Source: Dipteris shenzhenensis (Eukaryota > Polypodiophyta > Polypodiopsida > Gleicheniales). From it: a DNA stretch of 64,000 nt. The stretch is taken from the NCBI GenBank assembly GCA_047967505.1, contig CM106539.1; one strand, written 5' to 3'. Shown piece by piece: positions 21,352 through 32,122 of this stretch. Numbering within the stretch: position 1 is the first letter of the stretch; each line of letters opens with the position of its first letter. The notes below the pieces were generated by a model. The model was not told where the DNA came from, made no database searches, and was given only the letters and a program-made list of their open reading frames with translations. The translations under genes and the position numbers were made by a program.

Positions 21352-21522
21352 TGAGAGTGCTCTCAACGGAAGCAAGAACGGAAGAGGGAGAGAGAGAAAC
21401 AGAGAGCCACACAAGTTTTGGTGGGTGTAGAACCACCCTAATCTTCTTTTTCATTCATTTATATATGTGTTTGAGTATTGTACATAACCGGGGTAAAGGC
21501 ACAGTGACCTTTAACCCCCACA
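21352..21522 (-). repeat. 5' LTR of copia element, with TATA box
   Basis: On the minus strand it starts TGTGGGGGTTAAAGG. It retains ATATATAAATG (TATATAAA at 21458-21465), a good promoter TATA box for the element's own transcript. It also contains a GGTGG...CCACC hairpin and the terminal TTGAGAG/CTCTCAA palindrome. Confidence 0.94.
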
Positions 21523-23575
21523 CAATCCTCTGCCCCAGATTCCCCCCATGAAATGTAGCAAATCCCTTTGACTCCTCCATGAAATGATGTGTAGTCTTGA
21601 AGGTGACTCACATGTCGTGGGGTTCTTGAAGGAATGCTGATGGAGCCTCCACTCCAAGCTACTCTCAGGTGGTCAAGTTTGCTTTACAAACATGTGGGTT
21701 GAAGGTGGCAAGAATTTTGCTTTTCAATGCTTCATGTCAATGGCATTCGCTTCTTCCCTTGACGTATCTTGATGCATGATGCTTTGTTCTTCCATGTGCC
21801 TTAATGCTTTATGTGTGGATGCCATGCTCTGTGCTATGGTCATCTCATGCACTTGTGCTTTTGGCATGCTTATTGCATTCATGCATCGCTTTTCCATTTG
21901 TTGCAAAGGTCTTACCATGAGCGTTTTTGCTTCAATGGCAATGTCTAATTGCTAACATTGGTTCTAACTTGATAGGTGCATAGAGCTTAGAAAGGCGATC
22001 ACTTTTCTTTTTTGGAGTGTGTCCAAATTCTTCTTGGATTGCAAGTTACAACTTGTCGAACTTTTTGTGAAGAAGAGGGGGCCTTGATGATGTGGCATAG
22101 GGATTCATGTGCTGAATTCCAAACTGTGCTTGGCAGGGGCTATGTGCTTAGGTGGTACTATGGGTGATGTGGCACTTTTAACTAACCCCTTAACCTAACC
22201 ATGGCTATGTTTAACCTTACTAGAGTCAGGCTTTATCTGCCATGTGGCATACTTTTAACCAAATGAGTTAACCCAAAGTTATAAACAAACCTAACCCACA
22301 TCTAATCTTGGTATGTGTCAGTCAAGGGGAACCTTGGCAGAGGAGAAAGAAAGAAAAACTTCTCTGTTACATCAGCCACCGTAGTGAAGAAGATGCGGAT
22401 ATCACAAGAGATGGCATCGCCGTTGCACAGAGGCTGGTGGAGTGTAGCCCACTAGCTATGGAAAGCAATAAACCTAGGCACAAAGGTCACAGGAGAGCTC
22501 AGTGAGGATGTCAATTTGCAGTAATGATTGTCGACAGTGTCTAGCTTATTGCTACCGTGATGGCGGATAGTCCATGCCCGTGCTGTAGATAGGTGTAAGC
22601 TTGAGAAGGGTGTGGCACTGGAACTTTGGCTAATGAAAGCCGTTTGGAGATCTACACAGGAGAGGCTAAGGTGCACTGTGAGCAGGAGTCACTTGCCTTT
22701 GGCGGTCTGTAGAGCCGCTATTGATCGAAGGAGGTTGTGCGTAAGATGGGCTTTACAGGACACTCAGGCTTCGGTTTGTGTAGAAGGCGTCGCTACTGCT
22801 GCCAGCTATGGCGAAGCTTTGTTCAGTGGACAAAGTTGTTGGAAGAGCTTGCATGGGTTGTCAACCTAGTTGATCGATGAGCTAAAATTGAAGATGGACA
22901 TCGACGAAGGAGACTGCTCGTTGAAAAAAGTCCACTGTTGGTGTTTCTATGCTGAGCAACTGGTGCTGAGCCAAAGCCATGGGATTTGGAGATGGCACTG
23001 CTAAGCGGATTACTGCATAATCCCGTGTTGCTGTTGTTGGGAGCTGTTTGTTCGCATGGATTGCCTATAGGGTAGGTTGGCTATAGTAGAGAGGCTTTGG
23101 AGAGGCTGATGTAGAAGCTATTGATGGAGTAGGTTGAGCTGCTGCTTGCCTTGTAGAAGGCCATGCTTTCCAAAGGCGTTGTTGAAGCGGATGGAGAGGT
23201 GCTGTTAGAGCCGTTGTTTGGAGGCTAAGAGCAGCTTACCTTGGAGGGCCTTTTGTGTAGCCATTGTGGGAGTTGCCTACAGGAGGAGCGAAGAGCTAGA
23301 AGCAGGCTGGAGTGTGCTACTCGCTGCAATTGTTGTGAAGTGTGGATGTAGTAGGTTCACATAGCTCTCTTTTCCAAGTTTTCTATGAACAGAAGTGTCT
23401 CTTTGGAGACTCAACACACTCTTTCTCTCTCACTCAGAAGACGGAAATTTCAAGATCTCTCCTTCACAAAAAACATCAAGAAACCAAGAAGAAACTCTTC
23501 ATCTAAAACTAAAAACTAACCTAGGAGAACTCATGAGCTCCTAAGGCATGCCTATAACTGATCTAGGAGACTAGA
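21523..23575. other. Non-coding region, possibly leader or body of a decayed LTR element
   Basis: No protein family is recognisable. The right-hand part ends in a minus-strand primer-site-like sequence belonging to the LTR at 23593, so some of it may be internal sequence of that element. Confidence 0.35.
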
Positions 23576-23592
23576 CCTAAGCTCTGATACCA

Positions 23593-23982
23593 TGAGAAAA
23601 CATGTGTGCCTCAGGATCTATGGAGCACTCTAAGGTAGATGGAACCTGTGTGGAGACGTGATGAAGAGAATGCTCATGACATGTACCTCAAGTCAATTAG
23701 GTTCCAAGATAGATTAGCTTGGACTCATAAATAGAATTTTGAGTGAATGTGCATTCCTCTATTGCAATGTGTATTCTCAACAACACATGATAGGCCTCTT
23801 ATGTAGAGAGTGCCCTTTGAATAGTCCACATGGGATTTTCTGATCCACATCTCTTCTTGTGGGATATCCTCAATCCACATCTTCACATCATGTAGCCCAC
23901 ATCCTAGGGTGGCTACTTTAATTCTTTCCTATACCATACCTTAGCCTCTAATTATGTGCTCATGGCACCACAACTCTCAACA
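23593..23982 (-). repeat. Isolated LTR (390 bp) with adjacent primer-binding site
   Basis: On the minus strand it starts TGTTGAGAGTTGTGG and ends TTTTCTCA, immediately followed by TGGTATCAGAGCTTAGG (23576-23592), a good initiator tRNA-Met primer site. The partner LTR was not found in the window. On the outer side lies a purine-rich stretch (minus strand AGAGGGGGTGGGTCA), as expected beside a 3' LTR. Confidence 0.65.
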
Positions 23983-24144
23983 TGACCCACCCCCTCTAGA
24001 AGTCCAATCATTTCTGGCCACAACTATTGCCCCAATGGATGGGGGGCTAGGCATTCCTCCCTAATTCCAATACCAGTAACTCAGTGGATTCCACCAATAG
24101 GACCAGGCCTGAGGCCACCTCTACATCTTGTTAGGCCCACAACG

Positions 24145-24720
24145 GTGCTGCCTCCACCAACTTCCCAAATGGTGCTATCAGATGACACAATGCACATCCC
24201 AGTGAATGCGCTAGGAAGGGTGGCCACACCACCCCCAACTGCACTTGTGTTTCTAGTAGGGATCACAAATCCCTCGAGGAGTCGACAACCCATAGCCATC
24301 TCCAAGTTGATGAACAAACTCCTTAGGGAAGGAGATTTGGTCTCCCACATGGAGCAATTCAAGCAGATATGTGAAGCCTTTGGAGAACTTGGAGATCTAG
24401 AAATGGATGATGCATTTGGTCTCAGTATGGATGGCAAGGTAGGCCAATGGTATAGAGCTCTCACCTCAAAAGAAAAGGTCAACTGGGAGATGCTGAGGAA
24501 AGCATTCATTGTAGGGTTTGCCCCCAGTGGACATAAATGGAACCTCATTAATCAATTATATGAGGTGAAGTAGAATGACAAACAATCCCTTCGGGATTAC
24601 ATAGCTAGAATCAAGAACCTCAATTCCCATTGTGAACCATACAAGCGGATGAGCAACGAATGATTGTTGCCCCGATTCATCATCAAATTGGTAGGGGGAC
24701 GAGCATTTTCCGAGCGAAAT
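24145..24720 (+). pseudogene. Ty3/gypsy gag, capsid part
   Basis: The frame contains ISKLMNKLLREGDLVSHM and then the retrotransposon gag core: LSMDGKVGQWYRALTSKEK with WEMLRKAFIVGFAP. A TAG follows EVK, after which the same frame continues (NDKQSLRDYIARIKNL), as if a Gln codon had been lost. A second stop (TGA) comes after KRMSNE. Similarity fades near 24720, where an AT-rich block begins. The upstream start is not defined because an unrelated LTR lies directly to the left. Gag would form the particle of a gypsy element. Confidence 0.75.
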
Positions 24721-25770
24721 CTTCCGAGCATCCGAGCGAAGGAAAAAAAAAGCTTTCAACTACGCAAAAATATGACAAAAATGGATCAGAAGAAAACATA
24801 GTTTCACTTAGAAATATAAAAAGTATTATAGGAGTGCCTATTTTATACACGAATATTTATGTGAATCTTTGGGAATGGTGAGAACATAATGGGATGGCTT
24901 TTGAAGAAACCCACATGTAGAGTAGACTTCTCTATGAAAATCCCCTTATGATCCTTCTTACAACTTTTTACTTAATAAGGGGTGACATTGAAAAACCTCT
25001 CTCACCATATCTTCATGAAAGGGTTTCTCCAAAGAAAACTCATTGAAGCAAGCCATCAAGGTAGTTTCGCCAGCGAAACCCCTTTGAACAAGGTCTTTCA
25101 AGGTAGTTTCGCTGGCGAAACTACCTTGGACAGCACTTTTAAAAGTGACATAACTTTCACATCCAATGTCCAAATATAGTCATTCAGCCACTCAAATTGA
25201 TCGAAAAACCTCATTTGAGCACATCTATGGGGTTATATTTTGGAAAACCTTGCATATATAGTATTAAATATTACATGTATTTTATGAGAGTGATATATAA
25301 GCCCAAGTTAATACTTATTTACAGTAATTTAAACTTCTGTAGAAACATGTCCATAAATATATTGTTATTAATACTATAAAAACACTTGAAAGATATTGCC
25401 ATGTGATATAAATGTGTTTAATAAGTAATTATTTATGTATAATATTATTATGTTGAGAGTGATTATGAGGGACGTTTCTTAAATGAATTATTTTTCAATA
25501 CTTTTTTAAGGTAATAAGAAGGGTACAAAGGGATGTCTATGAATAAGAAGATTTATGTTATGTAAAAATGAATGAGTGACTAGTTTGTATATTTTTATGA
25601 TAAAGGGATCTAGTTCTAATGAAAATAAAAGTGTAAAAACCATGTTTCCTAAAGAAATACTATTTTTAAAATCTCTTGAAAAACATGCTCGTATAAACTT
25701 GCTCATAGGTTTTTGCTCGTAAAATTGACGCATCCAATTGGTAGACCCGAAGCTGCATGACCACTTGATG
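24720..25770. other. AT-rich insertion splitting the gypsy gag
   Basis: The gag reading breaks here and resumes after about 25780. The block is much more AT-rich than the element around it and has no protein similarity. It contains a near-perfect 30-base palindrome at 25099-25128 and related half-sites at about 25020 and 25057. Ends and target duplications were not resolved. Confidence 0.55.
25099..25128. repeat. Palindrome with 14-bp arms and 2-bp loop
   Basis: The arms read CAAGGTAGTTTCGC and GCGAAACTACCTTG around TG. The left arm also occurs at 25057-25070, where it is followed by CAGCGAAACC, giving a shorter hairpin. Confidence 0.9.
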
Positions 25771-25789
25771 GTTATGAATCCTACCTTCT

Positions 25790-26574
25790 TTAAACTATGC
25801 AGCAAGGTGGCTATCATATAAGTGATAATATGATGGACAAGGTTACCCTCGACAAAATCCCAACCCCATCAGAAGTATCACCATCGGTCAGGTCTTCCAG
25901 TGTGGAGCCCGACCAAGAAGGAGAACAACAAGCTCAAGGGCTTGGATATGAGTGAGCTGGCCTCAAATTTCCTGAATCAGCTTGGCCAACAGTGGAGGTC
26001 AGGGACCTCTAAGGAGGTGCCAAGTAACCCCCATTTGTTTCCACAAAGAGACAACGTGTGGTGCAGGGTATGTAATGGCAACCATCCCTCTAATGAGTGC
26101 CCCCGCCTTAGGGCAAGGCCAGCCCTTTACTGCACACACTGTCATAGATGGGGAAACCATGTTACCTCCCAATGCCGATTCATGAGGGCCCTGTCCCAAC
26201 CTATGTACCAAGCGAGACCCTCACTAGCTCTGACTTCCCCACCTAACCCTATAAATGCACAAGGTGCCCCTTTGGCTAGTTTAGGGCAGTACAGAGCACA
26301 ACAGGCTCCCCTACTACCCCCCAATTTGGGTCCCCAACCTCCCCTAGTCTGTATAACTCTCGTCAATCAAGTATTGGTAGCGAAAGTTCCCAATGATTGG
26401 GAGGAACTGGATCCGGACGATGGTCACCTTGACTATTACCCTTATGAGGAAGGAAGTGGCACCCTAAGTCACCACCTCCTACATGAGGATCAACAAGTTC
26501 CAGTGTTCCAGACTGCCCCCTTGACTACAAGGGTGAGAGACATGAACTTTGTTGCTCGAAGGCCCTCGATCTAA
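25790..26574 (+). pseudogene. Gypsy gag, nucleocapsid part with two zinc knuckles
   Basis: The frame contains SELASNFLNQLGQQW, then two Cys/His clusters in tandem: CRVCNGNHPSNECP and CTHCHRWGNHVTSQC. Paired clusters of this kind are found in nucleocapsid regions of some plant gypsy elements. A long proline-rich tail follows and ends at 26572-26574. The N-terminal continuity with the capsid part is lost. Confidence 0.7.
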
Positions 26575-27645
26575 TGTTATGCCTTCTAGGGCTCACACAA
26601 GACAAATGAGTGCCCCTATAAGGGCACCTCAAACCCTCTGGTGTCATGCTTCAAGTGCCAGGGGCCACATTTCTTAAAGGACTACACTTATAGGGATCTT
26701 ACCTTGTGGTTCGACCCACAAGATGATAGGCCCTACACCCTTGTGTGCAGGGTGTGGAATAGAACCTTTATTCAAGGATTATACCCTAAGAAGACCAGCA
26801 ACTCTGATCACCCTACCTAAGAGCACCAACCTTAACTTGCTAAGTATTGAACAGGGACAGGTGGCAGTGGTACCCTTGAAGGTCATCACAAGGATGTAGG
26901 CCAAAGCCATAGAGCAATGAAGAAACAAGCAAGGAAGGATAAAGATCCTCTACCACAAAATCTTGAGGTGTCTCAACCACAGCAAACCCGATCCAAGAAG
27001 GCCATAGGGATAGGTGAGGGGGGCGACCAGGTGCTCATTCAAGATGGTTCTGATCAAGAAACAACTACCCTTGCCACCTCCTCTGCCTTCAGACAAACTT
27101 CCTCCTAGGGTGGCCCAAGTGTATCTCCATACTCAGATGTAAACAAGCCAAAGTAGGCTTGAGGCCTCGCACCCCTACCTCCATATAAGGAAACCTATCT
27201 AGACCCGGACCTAGAAAAACAATATGTTATAAAGTCTCAGAGCTTGGTACGGGATTGCCAAGAAACATTAGAGCATAGAATCAAGGCTAGTAGAGGGTTG
27301 GATACCATCCACTCAGCCCACCTAACCACTCATAGAGGGGCAAAGGTGCTCCAGGTGCCAGAAAGGGTAGAAGAAGATGAACATTCCAGCTTCAGTATTC
27401 GTATTCTGATAGGGAAAGAGCAATTGCTTCATCAAGCTTTAGATTTGATGTAGCAGATGTTCCAAGAGGACCCAGTATTGCAAAACCTATAGGAAGAAGG
27501 AGACCTTTATGGTTTCGAGGATCTCCTATTAGTAGGTAGAGAGACCTCACAAGAACCCTGTGATAGCGCTGAGTTGGAAGCCTTCCTCTCTACCAGCTCC
27601 TTGTTAAGAGGGAATACCACCCTCTGGCGAGACCCATCCAACTGA
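26575..27645 (+). other. Gypsy gag-pol linker region
   Basis: Poorly conserved and full of stops. One short frame (26917-27108) is Lys/Gln-rich. It is probably the linker between nucleocapsid and protease. Confidence 0.4.
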
Positions 27646-28120
27646 ATGAACGGACGATTCCTGCCCCCAAGACCTGCTAGCCCTAAGGCCGATCAATCAC
27701 CAGAGGAGGGACATAACTTACCCAAGGTTCCTATCAATAAGTTAGGTGAATACTTCGAAGGTGATGACACTAGCACAGCTATTCCCATAACCTACCAACA
27801 CCAAAAGGTTGATGCCATCCTGAATGGGGGAGCAGGAGTGAGTGTCTAGGGAAAACTTGCACTCGAGCAAACCCATCTGGTGGTAAAGTTAGCCAGTGGC
27901 GGAACTGTGGAACCCTTGGGAGTCTTCACCGGTATTAATATCAAAGTATTTGGTTTCACGTACCCCATTAGGTTCGTAGTCATGGACTTTACCCAACAAT
28001 TGGGATATGAAACCATCCTAGGCAAGCCCTTCTTGTGAATGTCTGATCTCGTACATGACTGGCGTACCAACAACATATATTTGTGGTGTGAGCAGCAAAT
28101 CATGTGGGTGGACTTGCGCA
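27646..28120 (+). pseudogene. Gypsy aspartic protease, active site altered
   Basis: The frame VPINKLGEYFEGDD...KVDAILNGGAGVSV resembles gypsy retropepsin, but the active-site Asp of the expected D-G-G-A motif is Asn. A TAG follows a few codons later. The shifted continuation has LVVKLASGGTVEPLG and GYETILGKPFL, the usual C-terminal protease motif, ending at a TGA. The protease would process the polyprotein; this copy is inactive twice over. Confidence 0.75.
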
Positions 28121-28690
28121 CCTACAAGACCCACCCATTGTCAGGACAAATATTAGCCACGGAATCTAAAACAACCATCCGGATAGCATCCCTAAAGCTA
28201 TTCCAACCTTGTGGGAGGGAAGAGGACAAGAAAGAGTCTGATGAGTTTTGGTATGCCCCCCTCCCTAAGATAGAATCCTCTCAAAACTGGATGCACATTC
28301 TGGCCAACATTGATGTCCTAGAGAGAATAGGGTTCCAAGCGACAACGTCCAAACTCGAGAGGTTGACCTCGGTGGTTTCCCTTAGGATGTTCAACATGCT
28401 CAAACCCTGTAAGGTGAGCAAGGGGACAATAAGGGTCTAGCATATGTTGGTGTCACTACCGCCCATCATGAGTTCTCCTCCAATTGGGGAGCTAGGGTAA
28501 GCAAGGTAACCTCCCTAGATGGCTCTATAAGTGCCATGAAAGAGCCCCCTTCATGTTCGAAACTCCCAATATCCAAAAGCCCAACTAGGGCCAAGAGGAC
28601 CAGCCCCCATGAAGTAATGGAAGAGGAAGGTGGAGAGAAGGAGGATCTATAGCAAGTACCAGCCCACTACAAGGCCCACACAATCAAGGA

Positions 28691-30045
28691 TTGCAAGAAC
28701 TTATACCAACAGGCCAAGAGATATCGAAAGACGGGTGCTCCCAAAGGTATGACGGCCCAACCCCAATCAAGGAGGTAAACCTGGCTCCGGAAGGTCAAGA
28801 CCCCCAGTCGGTATTCATCGCCGATGATCTCACCCCCAATGAGGAGAAATCTTTACTAGAACTCCTTCGAGAACACAAGGACTGTATGGCCTAGAAATAC
28901 ATAGAAATGAAAGGGGTGCCCACCGCTGAAGTTGTGCAGCACACGATAAACATGCTTGATGATGCCAAGCCGATGCGTCAACATCCCTACCCTATGAATC
29001 CCAAATATGCGCTCATAGTGAGGGAGGGAATCCAAAAACTCATAGATGCAGGATTCGTCTATGAGATCGAGCATACCGACTGGGTGTCACCCATCGTGAT
29101 AGTCGTGAAGAAGAATGGAAAGATTTGAGTATGTGTAGACCTAAAAAAAGTTAACCCTGCCACCAAGCACGACCACTACCCCTTGCCATTCATGGAACAT
29201 GTCCTAGAAAGGGTAGTCAGAAAGGAAGCCTATAGCATCCTAGATGGATTCTCTGGGTACAACCAAGTGTCCATCGCTCTGCAAGATCAGCACAAAACAG
29301 GCTTTGCAACCAAGTGGGGTGTGTATGTGGCTAGAGTAATGATATTTGGGCTGACCAATGTGACCGCCACCTTCCAACGGTTGATGATCACCATCTTCAA
29401 GGAGTATCTAAGGAACTTCATAGAAGTCTTCTTGGATGACATATGTGTGAGCTCATTGTGGAATGATCACCTACAATACCTGAGACTAGTTCTAAAAAAG
29501 TGCCAGTAATACTATATATCCTTGAATCTCCTTAAATGCCAATTTTGGATTAAACATGGCATAATTCTTGGTCACATAGTGTCCCCGAATGGTATCTCCA
29601 TGGACCACAATAAAATCAAGCTCATTTTAGAATTACCACCCCCTACAAACGCCAAGGGAGTGCAGTGATTTACCAGCCACATGAGCTACTATCGAAGGTT
29701 CATTTTGTTCTATGCGGACATAACCCAACCACTATACAAATTATTAGTAGTCTTTGAGTGGACAGAGGAATGTCAAAAATCCTTCAAATCCATCAAACCT
29801 GCCCTAGCCACTACACCAGTATTACAAGCCTCAAATTGGAATCTAATATTCCACGGTCACATAGATGCCTCCAATTTTGCTATCGGCGGGTGTGTGTTAG
29901 CCCAACCAAGGGAGTATAACCTAGACTACCTAGTGTACTTTGCGAGTTGGCAGTTGAACAATGCCGAGGTCAACTACATAACGACAAAGAGAGAGGGCCT
30001 AGCCATGGTCTACATAGTCAAGAAGTTCAGGCATTACTAAGCACC
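28691..30045 (+). pseudogene. Gypsy reverse transcriptase and RNase H
   Basis: The RT blocks appear in order: PMNPKYALIVREGIQKLIDAGF, then WVSPIVIVVKKNGKI, a TGA, VCVDLKKVNPATKHDHYPLP, YSILDGFSGYNQV, FGLTNVTATFQRLM and the catalytic VFLDDICVSS. After two further stops come SHMSYYRRFI, the RT-RNase H connection, and the first RNase H motif IFHGHIDASNFAIGGCVLAQ, with VYFASWQLNNAEVNY. The frame then fails near 30040. The order RT then RNase H then integrase marks Ty3/gypsy. Multiple stops make it dead. Confidence 0.88.
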
Positions 30046-30120
30046 AAGCACTATTGTACTTGGTCAACAAGCCATGCATGATGGGATGCATCACCAAGTG
30101 GGTGCTAATCCTATTGGAGT

Positions 30121-31640
30121 TTGACTTCACAATTGCTATGTGTAAAGGGAGTCCTAGCCGACCACCTCTCGAGTATCCCAAATGGCGAAGCTCCGATGAG
30201 AGTCGAAGATGACCTTCCCGATGGTTCCCTCTTCCTCATCGACTACATCTTTGAGTGGGCCGCAGAGATTGGTCACTACATTTCCAATGGGTTGCATCTG
30301 GACAACAAAGCCCTCAAGAAAGATAGAGCCCACAAACTCATCAAGGACGCTGTGTTGTATCAACTAATTGCAAGCCAACTATACCACATGGGCAAGGATG
30401 GCATCATGCGTAGATGCATGTGCGAGTGCAAATACATTGATGTGCTCGAAGAAGCCCACTCTAGGATTGCAGGAGGGCATTTTCCGCTAACTTTACGGTG
30501 CATAAGGTGCTACAAGCTGGCCTTTGGTGGCTAACTCTCTTCGAAGATGTAGCTGAATTCGTCAAGTGGTGAGACCCCTGCCAACTTGTGCAAATCCCCC
30601 ATAAGGTGGACATGATGCCCTTCATAGGAATAATAACTGAGTAGCCCTTTGAGAAATGGGGCATAGATTTTATCAAAACTATAAGTCCAGCAACTAAAGG
30701 ACTAGGGGCTAGATACATTATTTTGGCCACCGATTACTTCACCAAGTGGGTAGAAGGGAGATCCACTGCTAAGTTCTTGTACGAGCAAGTTATCACGCAG
30801 TTTGGATGTCCATTATCTAGCTAGTCAGCGATCAGGGAACTCATTTCCTCAATGAAACTATAGCAATCTTGACCAGTGAATTCATGATTATACATAGGAA
30901 ATCAACGCCATATTATCCCAGGGCGAATGGCCTAGCTGAGAGCTCGAATAAAACTTGTTGCAAGATTATAACTTGCATGGTGGAGGCCAGTCATACTACC
31001 TATTGGGAGCATAAGCTCATCGCAGCCTTGTGGGCCTACCGAACATCTTATAAAGTGGCCACGAACTGCACCCCCTTCCGCCTAGCCTTTAGAGGAGGAA
31101 GTTATGCCAATGGAGTATGTAGCACCTAGCCTCCGCCCTATAGTCAAGCCTAGCCTTTAGAGGAGGAAGTTATGCCAATGGAGTATGTAGCACCTAGCCT
31201 CCGCCCTATAGTCAAGGAGAGGCTCACTGAGAATGCCTTGTAAGAATGCTTGATTGACCTTGAAAAGCTGGACGAGACAAGGTTGCATGCAGCCTACTGC
31301 CTCTGAGTGGAGAAGGCGCGGTGCAAAAAATGGCTCGACCACAACCTTAAGAACAAGGACCTCGTGGAGGGTGATCTCGCTCTTCTCTATAACATCTACA
31401 TTACCAAACGTAAGCTCAAGTACTAAGGCATGGTCCCTGCCGTGTGGTGTGGAGATCACTCTGCAAGGGGCATACCGGATAGCCATCCTAGATGGAGTAG
31501 GAATGGAAGGCTACCTTAACAGGAGCAAATTGAAAGATATTATGGATCGCTCACCTTGCCCACCCTTCAAGCCATCCATAGAGAAAAAGAGCTCAAGGCC
31601 AAGGTAGCCCGAATGAAACACCAGGCCATCGAGGAAGCTA
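30121..31640 (+). pseudogene. Gypsy integrase, frameshifted
   Basis: After a tether region (YKLIKDAVLYQL-like), EEAHSRIAGGHFPL carries the His end of the HHCC zinc domain, and its Cys part follows in other frames. The catalytic core is split over frames: GIDFIKTISPATKGLG and ATDYFTKWVEG, then SDQGTHFLN (second Asp), then YYPRANGLAESSNKT (Glu), HKLIAALWAYRTSYK. A perfect 68-bp tandem duplication follows at 31081-31216, then a C-terminal tail (HAAYCL, KWLDHNLKNKDLVEGDLAL) interrupted by several stops. Integrase would insert element DNA into the chromosome. Confidence 0.82.
31081..31216 (+). repeat. Perfect 68-bp tandem duplication
   Basis: 31081-31148 and 31149-31216 are identical, starting CCTAGCCTTTAGAGGAGG. 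It duplicates the segment where the integrase C-terminal tail begins. Confidence 0.97.
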
Positions 31641-31744
31641 GGGCATGTAATACCAAAATCAAACAATGTTAGTAAATGGCCTTGCTTAAGGCAACACTTG
31701 AACACCCATGACTAACTAATGAGCTAATGATAGAACCAGCTAGG

Positions 31745-32122
31745 TTGAATGTCCAAATGCAGGGTTAGGGTTTTCGCATCCAAGCACTTGTGGATTTGGG
31801 AACGAGCCACAACTTCATCTCCCACGATGTATGGGAGAAGCTACAGGTACCCCTAAACCTCACTGTCACTTCAGTGCGTGCTATCAACAGTCAATTCTTA
31901 AGTACATTAGGATATGTGGACTTGAGTCTAACGATTGTTCACCAGGCAGTAGAGATTCTCTTTTATGTTTTTACCACAGAAGTAACTGACGAACATATAA
32001 TATTGGGAAGGACTTGGTGTCACGCCGTGAACTGCCAAATTGATTGGAGGGCCAGAACAGCATCCCTCACGAATGGTGGGAGGACTGCAGTAATTCCGCT
32101 TTGTAAACTGTGTCTTGCTTGA
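31745..32122 (+). pseudogene. Second retropepsin-like domain, downstream of integrase
   Basis: The frame at 31790-32122, with open sequence just upstream (FRIQALVDLG), reads as an aspartic protease of the gypsy RVP type: VDLGTSHNFISHDVWEKL, where family members have D-S-G-T/A, and a C-terminal HIILGRTWCHAVNCQIDW block. The first half of the active site, Asp-X-Gly-Thr, is kept with Leu in place of Ser. The rest of such an element is not seen downstream. It is either a fragment of a second gypsy-type element joined here or a 3' extension of the upstream element. It differs clearly from the protease at 27.7 kb. Confidence 0.65.

Larger units (their letters stand above)
15605..21522 (-). mobile_element. 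Ty1/copia LTR retrotransposon with 171-bp LTRs, decayed
   Basis: LTRs of 171 bp at 15605-15775 and 21352-21522 differ at four sites, all transitions (about 2.3%). The domain order on the minus strand is gag, protease, integrase, reverse transcriptase, RNase H, which defines copia. The primer site next to the right LTR (minus strand TAGTATCAAAGCCCGGGTGA, about 21327-21348) resembles the initiator tRNA-Met site. The polypurine tract AAGTGGGAGGT lies next to the left LTR. A long leader of about 1.45 kb separates the right LTR from gag. The flanking 5-mers (AAATT and CAATC) do not match well, so no target duplication is claimed. Several stops and frameshifts make the copy non-autonomous, although its LTRs are still similar. 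Confidence 0.95.
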
